Source: JAOUGY01 sp963825585 (GTDB lineage: Bacteria > Actinomycetota > Acidimicrobiia > Spongiisociales > ZC4RG35). From it: a stretch of 64,000 nt of DNA. Every line of letters begins with the position of its first letter. The stretch's first letter is position 1. Positions 49,301 to 56,643 of this stretch are shown here, one piece after another. The translations under genes and the position numbers were made by a program. The notes beneath the pieces were generated by a model. The model made no database searches and was not told the origin of the DNA. It saw nothing but the letters and a program-made list of their open reading frames with translations. The stretch lies in contig CAWGTX010000006.1 of NCBI GenBank assembly GCA_963825585.1, positions 496,001 through 560,000 of the forward strand. The letters are read 5' to 3'.

Positions 49301-49706
49301 GCATGTCGTCGACCATCCCCTGCAACCCCATCGAACGCCCATCATCGGGCGAATAGATCCGCGTGATGCCACACGCCATCAACTCGGCCGCCTCGGCCGG
49401 GAGGATGGTTCCGCCGCCCCCACCGAACACCCGAATGTGCCCGCACCCCCGCTCCACCAGCAGGTCACGCAGGTACCGGAAGAACTCCATGTGCCCGCCC
49501 TGGTACGACGTGACCGCGATCGCCTGGGCGTCCTCCTGGATCGCGGTGTCGACGATGTCGGCACCCGAACGGTTGTGTCCCAGGTGGATGACCTCCGCCC
49601 CCGAAGACTGCAACATCCGACGGAAGATGTTGATGGCGGCATCGTGACCATCGAACAACGTGGTGGCGGTCACAAACCTGACGTTGTTGGTCGGCAGATA
49701 GGGCAT
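46368..49706 (-). CDS. icmF: Fused isobutyryl-CoA mutase IcmF (B12-dependent, with GTPase chaperone)
   Basis: 1112 aa in three parts. The B12-binding domain is N-terminal (FDGHDAAINIFRRM, His21). The MeaI-type G-protein domain has Walker A GTGGSGKSSL near 198-207 and NKAD (INKADKQG). The mutase TIM barrel is C-terminal (FPFTAGIYPLKR, SISGYHMAEAGANP, NLSFFFSNGIDPE, QTSGRSLHAQEI). It interconverts isobutyryl- and n-butyryl-CoA and may act on pivalyl- or isovaleryl-CoA; the FPFTAG-Y substrate segment is that of IcmF rather than methylmalonyl-CoA mutase. It could act after the branched-chain oxoacid complex. The G domain protects and loads adenosylcobalamin. Confidence 0.93.
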   Translation of the reverse strand: MPYLPTNNVRFVTATTLFDGHDAAINIFRRMLQSSGAEVIHLGHNRSGADIVDTAIQEDAQAIAVTSYQGGHMEFFRYLRDLLVERGCGHIRVFGGGGGTILPAEAAELMACGITRIYSPDDGRSMGLQGMVDDMLMSADFPTGELDGEEVVASAHDHRGLARLISAGENHPDKYAEVFSKLAGRAAKATAPVIGVTGTGGSGKSSLVDELVRRFLLDFEDATIAVVSVDPSKRKTGGALLGDRIRMNSLPNERAYMRSLATRQANLALSPAVRTTLDVVKAAGFDLVVLETSGIGQSDTEIVDFSDVSLYVMTPEYGAATQLEKIDMLDFADLVAINKADKQGALDAVRDVRKQYRRNHARFDGPDEALPIHATVASDFNDPGTNRLYRAVMAEVSERTAGGFVADLDLVVDDAEKQHVVPTGRERYLAEIVDEIRRYDRWVDQQADLAEQWYRLTGAVEVLGEDLPPAVSSAMEDTVGRLTIENRAAVEGWDDLVARYEGDEYVYRVRDREVRVPLTTQTLSHMSVRKVALPRYRSWGDRLRWVLQENVPGSFPFTAGIYPLKRTEEDPTRMFAGEGPPEQTNRRFHYLAAGMAAKRLSTAFDSVTLYGEDPHERPDIFGKVGNSGVSVATLDDAKKLYSGFDLCDAATSVSMTINGPAPIVLAFFLNAAIDQQCEKHIRAHGLEADVELRIAGLYRDRPRPTYQGPLPEGNGGLGLMLLGVTGDQVLDAEVYARIKTDTLRIVRGTVQADILKEDQAQNTCIFSTEFALRMMGDIQQYFVDHDVRNFYSVSISGYHMAEAGANPITQLAFTLANGFTFVEYYLARGMDIDEFAPNLSFFFSNGIDPEYAVIGRVARRIWAKAMKHVYGANERSQMLKYHIQTSGRSLHAQEISFNDIRTTLQALYAIYDNCNSLHTNAYDEAITTPTEESVRRAVAIQLIINRELGLARNENPLQGSFIIEELTDLVEEAVLAEFENLNHRGGVLGAMERQYQRTKIQEESMYYEQRKASGEYPIVGVNTYLSKEGSPFVIPDELVRSTDADKRRQIDNVRAVQERGGAEATARLGALRRAATHNLNIFEALLEATKLASLGQISAALYEVGGRYRRNM

Positions 49707-49717
49707 ACGCCATTCTG

Positions 49718-49990
49718 GCAGCTGCTGGCTGCTGGCTGCTGGCTGATGGCTCCTGGCTCCTGGCTACTGGCTGCTTGGCCCGGAACGTCCGGCGCAACAC
49801 GCAGGATCGCGTCATGGCTGGCAGTCGCCAGCTCGAAGGAGCGACCAGCGACCAGCCAGCTTGGCTGCTGCCTGCCGGCTTCGACCGACCAGGGTATGGT
49901 GACTCGCCATCGCACGTCCCCAACTGCGCAATGGCCAAAAGAGCTTCACGCCTCACCCGAAGCCAGTAGCCAGGAGCCAGTAGCTCCGCA
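49718..49990. repeat. Long heptad-based inverted repeat element (about 270 bp)
   Basis: Left array of CTGGCTG/CTCCTGG-type heptads (49718-49777) and right array (49960-49988) face each other. The cores 49755-49772 and 49961-49978 are perfect 18-bp inverted copies of AGCCAGTAGCCAGGAGCC, separated by 188 bp that contain further GCGACCA/GCCAGCT words. The element fills most of the 371-bp gap between icmF and the gene at 50078. No transposase. The right end adjoins TAACAT (50039-50044), a likely -10 for the downstream gene. Confidence 0.82.
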
Positions 49991-50077
49991 CTTTCTCGCA
50001 TTTGGGTCTTTCGACCTACCCCAGGGATAAATCTGCGCTAACATCGTTGCTGGGGCAAGGGTCAAGAGGAGCTGGTG

Positions 50078-50407
50078 ATGCAGTCGTTCAAGGGCGGATT
50101 CGTGGCACATGTGGGCGGGGAGCCGGTCACGGCCACCGTGCAGGTCGATGGGGACTGGGTGCGCGTCGTTGCTGGACACCGTCGACTCGGAGCCTGGCCG
50201 ATCAGAAACGTCGGCTGCGAGCGCGTCACCGTGTTCCGTTTCCATCTCGTGCTCGACGGTGCCGAGTTCACGTTCGCGCCTGATGATCCCACCGCCTTCG
50301 CCGATGCCATGGGGGCTGTCGTTGATCTCCGTCCGAAGTCTCGCTTCGGTTTGGGGGACAGGGTGAAAGCCGCCCGCGCCGCCCAGTCCCTCGGCTCCGG
50401 GAGCTGA
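50078..50407 (+). CDS. Small uncharacterised protein, paralogue of the one at 9788
   Basis: 109 aa. GGFVAHVGGEPVTATVQVDGDWVRVVA, then RLGAWPIRNV and FRFHLVLDGAEFTFAPDDP, then a Lys/Arg-rich C-terminus. The central GAWP...FHL..(E/D)G(E/A)E pattern is shared with the protein at 9788. ATG at 50078 with GAGGAG about 7 nt upstream; a GTG 3 nt earlier is possible. Function unknown. Confidence 0.65.
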   Translation: MQSFKGGFVAHVGGEPVTATVQVDGDWVRVVAGHRRLGAWPIRNVGCERVTVFRFHLVLDGAEFTFAPDDPTAFADAMGAVVDLRPKSRFGLGDRVKAARAAQSLGSGS

Positions 50408-50475
50408 AGCCGACCGGGGCCCAGGGTGAGCCCGACTCGCCGCTGACTGGCGGCTTTCGCTTCCCGCGGCAACCG

Positions 50476-50481
50476 TACACT
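50476..50481 (+). promoter_or_regulatory. Leaderless-type -10 element of the MFS gene (TACACT)
   Basis: TACACT ends 7 nt before the GTG at 50489 and no Shine-Dalgarno is present. Confidence 0.5.
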
Positions 50482-50488
50482 CGCCCCC

Positions 50489-51691
50489 GTGCTGGACATC
50501 GCCCCGACTCGACGCCGCTTGACGGCGGTGCTGTTCGGAGGTGTGGCTCTCGCCAACACCGGCTACATCGCGGCCATCACGGTTTCCACACTCGCCGCTC
50601 GATCGATGACCGGATCATCGAGGCTCGCCGGTGTCCCGGCCGCCGTTGCCGTGATGGGAACGGCCAGCGGCGCCTCGCTACTCGCCGCCGACATCGCCCG
50701 GGCAGGTCGCCGTCGCGGCCTCATCCTCGGCTACGTGCTGGCTGCTCTCGGCGGCACCCTCGCCGCCACCGCCGTGGTCATGAGCGTCTATCCACTCCTC
50801 CTGCTCGGCATGTTCGGGCTCGGATTCGGCCAGGCCGCCTCGCAACTGTCGCGCTACGCCGCTGCCGACATCGCCGTACCCGAACGGCGTGGGAGTGCGG
50901 TCTCGCTGATCGTCTGGGCCGGGACCATCGGGGCAGTGGTCGGGCCTTCGCTCCTCGGCTTCGCCGGGGATCTGGCGGTTTCGTGGGGACGGGCGCAATA
51001 CATGGGTGGCTTCATGGTCGCTGCGGTCTTCATGACGCTGGCGGGTACCGCGTACGCCATCGCGCTCCGGCCCGACCCGTACAGCCTCGCCGACCCCCTT
51101 CCGGAGCGAGCAGCAAGCGACAGCGCAACCGCACTGAGGACGTGGTCGAATCCCGTGGTCCAGGTCGCCGTCGTCTCGATGGCGTTCGGCCAGGTCGTGA
51201 TGGTGCTGATGATGACCGGCACTCCGATCCACATCGAGGACACCGGCCGCGGGCTCGACGTGGTGGGCCTGGTGATATCGGCACACACGGTGGGCATGTT
51301 CGCCTTCTCGCCACTCACCGGCCGATTGGTCGATGTGTTCGGCACCATGAAGGTCATGTTGAGTGCGGTCGGCATCCTGGCCGCCTCGGCGATCATCGCC
51401 TCGCTGGCGCCCGACGACTCGACTCCGGCGCTTGCGTTCGCCCTCTTCCTGCTGGGAGTGGGATGGAACGCCGGGTTCGTGGCGAGCAGTGCCCTCCTGT
51501 CCCGCCACGCCGGCTCACGCGCTCAGGGCTCCGTCGACGCCATGGTGTGGGCCTGCAGTGCCATGGCCAGCCTCGGCTCGGGAATCATTCTCGATGTGGT
51601 CGGGTATCAGGCCCTGTCGCTGCTGTCGATCGGAATGTTGACGATTCCGCTCGTGCTGCTGATGGGGCGCCGCAGGCTCATCACGGTGTGA
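50489..51691 (+). CDS. Major facilitator superfamily transporter
   Basis: 400 aa with 11-12 hydrophobic segments and a central charged loop (about 190-215). Motif-A-like GRLVDVFGTMKVML lies in the second half and DIARAGRRRGLILGYVLAALGG in the first. Drug/sugar-efflux type by size; substrate unknown. The stop overlaps that of the convergent LLM gene by 11 bp. Confidence 0.87.
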   Translation: MLDIAPTRRRLTAVLFGGVALANTGYIAAITVSTLAARSMTGSSRLAGVPAAVAVMGTASGASLLAADIARAGRRRGLILGYVLAALGGTLAATAVVMSVYPLLLLGMFGLGFGQAASQLSRYAAADIAVPERRGSAVSLIVWAGTIGAVVGPSLLGFAGDLAVSWGRAQYMGGFMVAAVFMTLAGTAYAIALRPDPYSLADPLPERAASDSATALRTWSNPVVQVAVVSMAFGQVVMVLMMTGTPIHIEDTGRGLDVVGLVISAHTVGMFAFSPLTGRLVDVFGTMKVMLSAVGILAASAIIASLAPDDSTPALAFALFLLGVGWNAGFVASSALLSRHAGSRAQGSVDAMVWACSAMASLGSGIILDVVGYQALSLLSIGMLTIPLVLLMGRRRLITV

Positions 51692-52727
51692 GACAACCCG
51701 CTGCCTCCATCACGCCTCGCAGCGTGGCCGGGTCGAGCGATGCGATCGCCAAGGCGGAAACACCGGAGGCCCGCCAGACGGCGAGCCGGTCGCGGACGGC
51801 CTCGACCGGCCCGACCAGTGCGACCTCGTCGATCAACTCATCGGGCACCGCGGCCACTGCCCCCGCCTTGTCCCCGCTCAGGTACCGCTCCTGCACCGAC
51901 TCGGCCGCCTGTTCGAATCCATACCGGCGAGCCAGTTCGTTGTAGAAGTTCGCACCCCGGGCTCCCATCCCACCCAGGTAGAGGGCGATGGCGGGACGCA
52001 CCTGATCCCGCCCGGCCGGAATGTCGTCGGTGATCACGGCCTGGACGGTTGCCACCGTGTCGAAGCGGGTGCGTTTCCCGGCGCCCTCCTTCGAGCGGGC
52101 GAAACCGGCCGCCAGCGACGGTTCGAACACCGGTCCGGCCCGCTCCGGTGAGTAGAACGCGGGCAGCCATCCGTCGGCGATCTCGGCGGCTAGAGCGACG
52201 TTGCGGGGTCCGATCGCGGCCAGATAGACCGGCACATCCGGATGGGGCGATCCGATCAGCTTCAACGCCTTCCCGAGACCGGTTGCTCCGTCGCCGAGGA
52301 AGGGCACCTGATACTCCTCACCCTGGAACTCGAGCGGTCCCGATCTGGCCAGAGCCATTCGCACGATCTCGACGTACTCGCGGGTCCGCAGCAACGGCCG
52401 CCCGTAGGCGACGCCGTGCCACCCCTCCACGACCTGCGGACCGGATAGCCCCAGGCCGAGCCGGAAGCGACCCGACGAGAGATCGTCGAGAGTGGCAGCC
52501 GTCATCGCCGTCATGGCGGGCGTACGGGCGGGAATCTGCATGATGGCGCTCCCGATTCCGATCGTGTCGGTGTGGGCCGCCACGGCTGCCAACACGGTGA
52601 CGGCATCGGAGCCGTACGCCTCCGCCGCCCAGATGCAGCGGTAGCCGACTTGTTCCACTTCGCGAAGCAATCCCGGGTTCGTGGCGACCGCAGTGCCCCA
52701 GTACCCGATGTTGACGTCGAGATGCAT
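51681..52727 (-). CDS. LLM-class (F420-dependent type) flavin oxidoreductase
   Basis: 348 aa. Luciferase-like TIM barrel: NIGYWGTAVATNPGLLREVE, IWAAEAYGSDAVTVLAAVAA, IQIPARTPAMTAMTAATLDD and GRFRLGLGLSGPQVVEGWHG are typical of actinobacterial F420-dependent LLM enzymes of the TIGR03559/03617 type. The substrate is not predictable. ATG at 52727 with ACGGA upstream; longer extensions read into the divergent SGNH gene. Confidence 0.86.
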   Translation of the reverse strand: MHLDVNIGYWGTAVATNPGLLREVEQVGYRCIWAAEAYGSDAVTVLAAVAAHTDTIGIGSAIMQIPARTPAMTAMTAATLDDLSSGRFRLGLGLSGPQVVEGWHGVAYGRPLLRTREYVEIVRMALARSGPLEFQGEEYQVPFLGDGATGLGKALKLIGSPHPDVPVYLAAIGPRNVALAAEIADGWLPAFYSPERAGPVFEPSLAAGFARSKEGAGKRTRFDTVATVQAVITDDIPAGRDQVRPAIALYLGGMGARGANFYNELARRYGFEQAAESVQERYLSGDKAGAVAAVPDELIDEVALVGPVEAVRDRLAVWRASGVSALAIASLDPATLRGVMEAAGCLTP

Positions 52728-52809
52728 TCCGTGATTGTGCCAGGCTTCGCCGTCTCGCCTCTGGCATCCGCGTTCCGCTTGATCGGCACGAGCGACCATC
52801 ATCCACGAC

Positions 52810-53529
52810 GTGAAGCGGATCATCCTCAGGGCAGCGGCGTTGGGAGGGGCTGTGATCGTCGCCCAGGTCGTTGCCGCCGTGGCCCGACCGGTACCGCATC
52901 AGGAAGAGTACGACGCATCGGGACTGGTGGGATCGGGCACTGAACGGTGGCGGTGGGTGGTGGTGGGCGACAGCACCACCACCGGCCCGGGGGTCACGTC
53001 GCCTCAGGACATCTGGGTGCGTCAGCTGGCGGATCGGTTCTGCTCGGACCGGTGCATCGAGGTCGCTTCGTTTGCGGTCGGCGGGTCGCGGGCTCGCGAC
53101 GTCGTCGCACACCAGTTGGAAGCTGCCACCGCCGAACCGGCCGACATCGCCTTCGTGTCGGTGGGAGCCAACGATGTCCTCAAAGGGGTCTCTATGGCGG
53201 ATTATGCCCACCACCTTGAGGTGATCGTGGCGCGACTCACCGAAATCCACCGCCTCGTGGTGCTGTCGGGGGTGGGGGACCTCTCAACCATCCCCCGCCT
53301 TCAACGCCCGCTCAGTGACATGGTGGCCCGGCGCGGACGACGCTTCGACGCCATCAGCGGTCAGGTGGCCCGCCGACATGGTGCCATCAAGGTGGATCAA
53401 TGGGCCCTGACGGCGCCCCGGTTCCGGGACACCCCTGGTGTGTTCTCGGCGGACATGTTCCACCCCACTCCCGTGGGACACATGATCTGGGCGGATGCCG
53501 TGGAGACGACGATCACGCCCTTCTTGTGA
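52810..53529 (+). CDS. SGNH/GDSL-type hydrolase, exported
   Basis: 239 aa. A hydrophobic N-terminus (about 5-26) acts as signal sequence. Block I VVVGDSTTTG with nucleophile Ser, block II Gly in AVGGSRA, block III GANDV, and block V DMFHPTPVGH with Asp/His complete the SGNH set. Likely an esterase or lipase acting outside the membrane. GTG start. The stop overlaps the convergent cyclo-ligase gene by 17 bp. Confidence 0.87.
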   Translation: MKRIILRAAALGGAVIVAQVVAAVARPVPHQEEYDASGLVGSGTERWRWVVVGDSTTTGPGVTSPQDIWVRQLADRFCSDRCIEVASFAVGGSRARDVVAHQLEAATAEPADIAFVSVGANDVLKGVSMADYAHHLEVIVARLTEIHRLVVLSGVGDLSTIPRLQRPLSDMVARRGRRFDAISGQVARRHGAIKVDQWALTAPRFRDTPGVFSADMFHPTPVGHMIWADAVETTITPFL

Positions 53530-54064
53530 CCGGCCTGACACCCCCCTCGGTGGCGAGATGGGTCATGAACACGTCATGGGGCTCCATCGGTATTCCCTCC
53601 ACCAATCGTCGTTCGAGGGTCATGCCGATCCTCACCACGTCCGGCCGGGACCGCGCCAGCAGTTGGTCGTAGTAGCCACGCCCCCACCCCACCCGTCCAC
53701 CGGTCTCGTCGAAGCACAGTCCGGGCACCACCACCACGTCGATCACCCTTGGGTCGACGACCGGGGCGTCGCTGGTGGGCTGTTCGTACCCGAACCTGTG
53801 CCACTCCCGTGCCGCGAAGAAGTCGTGCACGGTCAGCCAACCGTCGGTCGGGGTACGGGTGGTGTAGAAGCGATGGCGGCCGACGAGCGGCTCGACGATG
53901 TGGTCGGCCGGCAGCTCCCCGGGCATGGACACGTATACGAGGACGTGGGCGGACGACCGATCGGCGAGCATCGCCACGATGCCGGCCACCACGGCGGCGC
54001 CCTCGTCGGGGGTGGGTGGCTCGAGCGTCTGGGCGTGAGCCCGGAGATCTCCCTTGTCGGTCAC
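53513..54064 (-). CDS. 5-formyltetrahydrofolate cyclo-ligase
   Basis: 183 aa. The signature GGRVGWGRGYYDQLL (ATP/folate site) and VVVPGLCFDETGGR identify the family, which converts 5-formyl-THF to 5,10-methenyl-THF. GTG start; TACGCT (54077-54072 on the minus strand) ends 7 nt before it, a leaderless pattern. Confidence 0.93.
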   Translation of the reverse strand: MTDKGDLRAHAQTLEPPTPDEGAAVVAGIVAMLADRSSAHVLVYVSMPGELPADHIVEPLVGRHRFYTTRTPTDGWLTVHDFFAAREWHRFGYEQPTSDAPVVDPRVIDVVVVPGLCFDETGGRVGWGRGYYDQLLARSRPDVVRIGMTLERRLVEGIPMEPHDVFMTHLATEGGVRPVTRRA

Positions 54065-54114
54065 TCTGATGAGCGTAGATCATGCCGCTCGTGACGTCGC
54101 TGCAACCGATGGCG

Positions 54115-54120
54115 TATCGT
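54115..54120 (+). promoter_or_regulatory. Leaderless-type -10 element of plsC (TATCGT)
   Basis: TATCGT ends 6 nt before a GTG at 54127, which is in frame with the plsC coding sequence and favours this start over the ATG at 54082. Confidence 0.5.
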
Positions 54121-54126
54121 CCCAGC

Positions 54127-54883
54127 GTGTTCGACAGGACCAGACTGTTGCCGCGAACGGTGCTCACGCTGATCTCAGGAGGGTTGGCCACGATCGTCAT
54201 GGGCACGGCCGCCGCAGTGGTCGGCCATCTCCGGCCCACCAGCGCGCTGGTTCAGCGCATCGTGATCGCCTGGTCACGGGCCTGGCTGGTACCTGCCGGT
54301 GTCCGACTCGAGGTCGAAGGAACCGAACACGTCGATCCCACGGCATCGTATGTGGTCACTGCCAATCACCTGTCGAACATGGACGTGATGGTTTGTTTCG
54401 TGGCGATACCGGTCCCTATCCGATATCTGGCCAAGCGGGAGCTCTTCTCGGTCCCAGTGCTGGCCCAGGCGATGCGGGCGCATCGGCATCGTGGAAGTCG
54501 ACCGGCGCCATGTGCGCTCGACGAACGTCCTGGAAGCGGTCAATCTCCAGTCGCAGGCCGTGATCGACCGTGGGCATTCGCTCATCATCTACCCGGAGGG
54601 CACCCGGAGCAGGGACGGCGAACTGCAGCCGTTCAAGAAGGGTGCGTTCACCATGGCCATCCAGGCGGGCATGCCTGTGCTGCCGGTCACGATCCACGGC
54701 ACCCGGCGAATCTGGGAGCCGATGACCCCGTGGATCAGATCGGGCACGGTGAGGGTGGTCATAGATCGGCCCATACCGACGAACGGTATGGGCCGATCAG
54801 ACGCCGAAGCACTGAGAGACGAGGTCCAACGCCAGAGCCTCGCCCGTCTTCACGAGTTGCGGAGCTTCGAGGCTCAGCGGTAG
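54127..54883 (+). CDS. plsC: 1-acyl-sn-glycerol-3-phosphate acyltransferase, interrupted by a one-base frameshift
   Basis: Frame one (to about 54480) carries a membrane segment, VVTANHLSNMDVMV (catalytic NHxxxxD) and YLAKRELFSVPVLAQAMRA. Frame two (54482 to 54883) continues IGIVEVDRRH, YPEGTRSRDG (motif III) and LPVTIHG (motif IV). Dropping the C at 54481 joins them without loss. The enzyme makes phosphatidic acid in phospholipid synthesis. Unless the base is an assembly error, translation ends out of frame and loses motifs III and IV. The 3' end overlaps the convergent helicase gene by 10 bp. Confidence 0.88.
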
Positions 54884-56289
54884 GAGGAGCCGTTCCGCCC
54901 CTGACCCGATCCGTTGCGACCGGACCCGCCGCGGCTGTCATACCCGCGACTCTCGCCACCGCGGCCGGACCCGCCACGGTTGTCGCCACCGCGACCGTCT
55001 CCGGTGCGGTTGTCACCACCGCGACCGCCGTAGCCCCGGCTGCCGCCACGGCCACCACCGCCACCACGATTTCCACCACCGTTGCCGCCACGGCCACGAC
55101 CACGACCACCCGAGTCACCTGAGGGCGCACCGACCTCGACGGGATGCTCCCCCACCCGACTACCGGTCTCGCCCGTCAGCCAGTCCTCGTTGGGATCGTG
55201 CATGCGACCGTCGAGGCCGACGGCACGCTGGATCGACTTCATGGCCCGCCGCTGATCAGCGGTGATGAGCGAGACGACCACGCCACCCTTACCGGCGCGG
55301 GCGGTACGGCCCGACCGATGCAGGTAGTCCTTGTGGTCGGCTGGGATGTCGTAGTGGATCACGGTCGACACGGCGTCGACGTGGATCCCACGGGCGGCGA
55401 CATCGGTAGCGATGAGCGCACGGATCCGGCCGGAGCCGAAGTCCTTGAGCGCCCTGGTGCGCTGGCCCTGGCTGCGACCACCGTGAATACTGGCGGTCGC
55501 CACTCCGGCTTTCTCGAGCTGGTTGGCGACGCGATCGGCGCCGTGTCGGGTCTTGGTGAACACGATCGCCGACTCACTCGATCCGAGAATCCTGGCTGTC
55601 GTGTCCAGACGGTCGTAGTGATCGACCTCCCAGAAGTAGTGAGCCGCCACGGTGTGGTCCTCATCGGTTTCGACCTCGTGTCGCACCGGGTCCTTCTGGT
55701 ATCGGCGGATCAGTTCGCCGACGTCACCGTCGAGCGTCGCCGAGAAGAGGATGGTCTGCCGTTCCGTCGGCATCTGATCGAGCAGCTTCTTCACCTGGGG
55801 CATGAAGCCCATGTCGGCCATGCGGTCGGCCTCGTCGATCACGGCGATGTCGACCCGCTCGAGTGACAGGGTGCCCTCCTCGATCAGGTCGGTGAGGCGT
55901 CCGGGGGTGGCGACGACGATGTCTGCACCACGACGGAGCTGGCGACGCTGGAAGTCGTAGCCGACACCGCCGTAGACGGCGAGCACCCAGCGGTCCATCT
56001 TCTTGGCGAGCGGCATGAGCTCCTGAGCGATCTGCTCGGCCAGCTCACGGGTAGGGGCCAGCACCAGGGCGCGGGGACGACCCGGCTTGGAGCGCTCGAC
56101 GCGGGTGACGAGCGGAATGCCGAAAGCGAGGGTCTTGCCCGAACCGGTCGGGGCCTTGCCGAGGATGTCCTTGCCGGCGAGAGCGTCAGGAATCGACGCC
56201 TCCTGGATGGGGAAGGGGACGGTGATATCTCGCGCTGCGAGCGATGAAGCGATGCGCGCGGGCACACCAAGGTCTGCGAACGTGGTCAT
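54874..56289 (-). CDS. DEAD-box RNA helicase with RGG-rich tail
   Basis: 471 aa. Motifs I APTGSGKT, Ia APTRELAEQ, Ib TPGRL, II IDEADRM (DEAD), III SATLDG, V TDVAARGIHV, VI HRSGRTARAG. The last 80 residues are Arg/Gly/Ser/Asn repeats (RGG-type), as in RhlE/DeaD proteins that bind RNA and phase-separate. Probable roles are ribosome assembly and cold response. A leader of up to 350 nt precedes it, which fits post-transcriptional control. Confidence 0.93.
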   Translation of the reverse strand: MTTFADLGVPARIASSLAARDITVPFPIQEASIPDALAGKDILGKAPTGSGKTLAFGIPLVTRVERSKPGRPRALVLAPTRELAEQIAQELMPLAKKMDRWVLAVYGGVGYDFQRRQLRRGADIVVATPGRLTDLIEEGTLSLERVDIAVIDEADRMADMGFMPQVKKLLDQMPTERQTILFSATLDGDVGELIRRYQKDPVRHEVETDEDHTVAAHYFWEVDHYDRLDTTARILGSSESAIVFTKTRHGADRVANQLEKAGVATASIHGGRSQGQRTRALKDFGSGRIRALIATDVAARGIHVDAVSTVIHYDIPADHKDYLHRSGRTARAGKGGVVVSLITADQRRAMKSIQRAVGLDGRMHDPNEDWLTGETGSRVGEHPVEVGAPSGDSGGRGRGRGGNGGGNRGGGGGRGGSRGYGGRGGDNRTGDGRGGDNRGGSGRGGESRGYDSRGGSGRNGSGQGRNGSSYR

Positions 56290-56526
56290 TCAGTTGGTTC
56301 CTCGTGTTACCGCCACCTCGGAATCCGGGTGACGGGGCGGTACGGGGTAAGGGCTCGGCCTTCGCACTCCGTACATACGCGAAACCGAGACGTGGGCGGG
56401 CGAGGACACCAGGCCACGAAGGGGAGCCGTAGATCACCGGGGTGCGCAGGACGCGCAGACCTCTTTCCCGATGCGGCGATTCCGCAGACTACCAGACAAA
56501 CGGCGGCAGACGGGCATCTCGGGTGG
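56290..56526 (-). other. Non-coding upstream region of the helicase gene
   Basis: No protein-coding signal was found here on either strand; small open frames have no family resemblance. It precedes the DEAD-box helicase and follows the imuB 3' hairpin, so it holds the helicase promoter and a possibly long 5' leader. GAGGA lies about 10 nt before the helicase ATG. Confidence 0.5.
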
Positions 56527-56642
56527 CCAGCTACCAGCTACCAGCTACCAGCTTCCAGCCAGAACCGGCCACGTGTCATTGCACCTCGCCTCGGTTCGCG
56601 TCATGCTCGGCTGGCGGCTGTGAGCTGGCAGCTGGCAGCTCC
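56527..56642. repeat. Heptad-based inverted repeat after imuB
   Basis: Left arm 56527-56560 (four CCAGCTA-like heptads) and right arm 56609-56642 (AGCTGGC-like heptads) are inverted copies with 26 of 34 positions matching; five of the mismatches become G-U pairs or sit at arm ends in minus-strand RNA. The loop is 48 bp. It starts 1 bp after the imuB stop and may act as its terminator. Confidence 0.78.
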
Positions 56643-56643
56643 T

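Noticed and set aside
49707..50074. Insertion sequence remnant
   Set aside because: Inverted arms exist but there is no transposase coding trace and no target-site duplication could be recognised.
54082..55122. 346-aa Thr/Ala-rich protein continuing from plsC
   Set aside because: After 54481 it is the out-of-frame reading of plsC and then the antisense of the helicase RGG tail.
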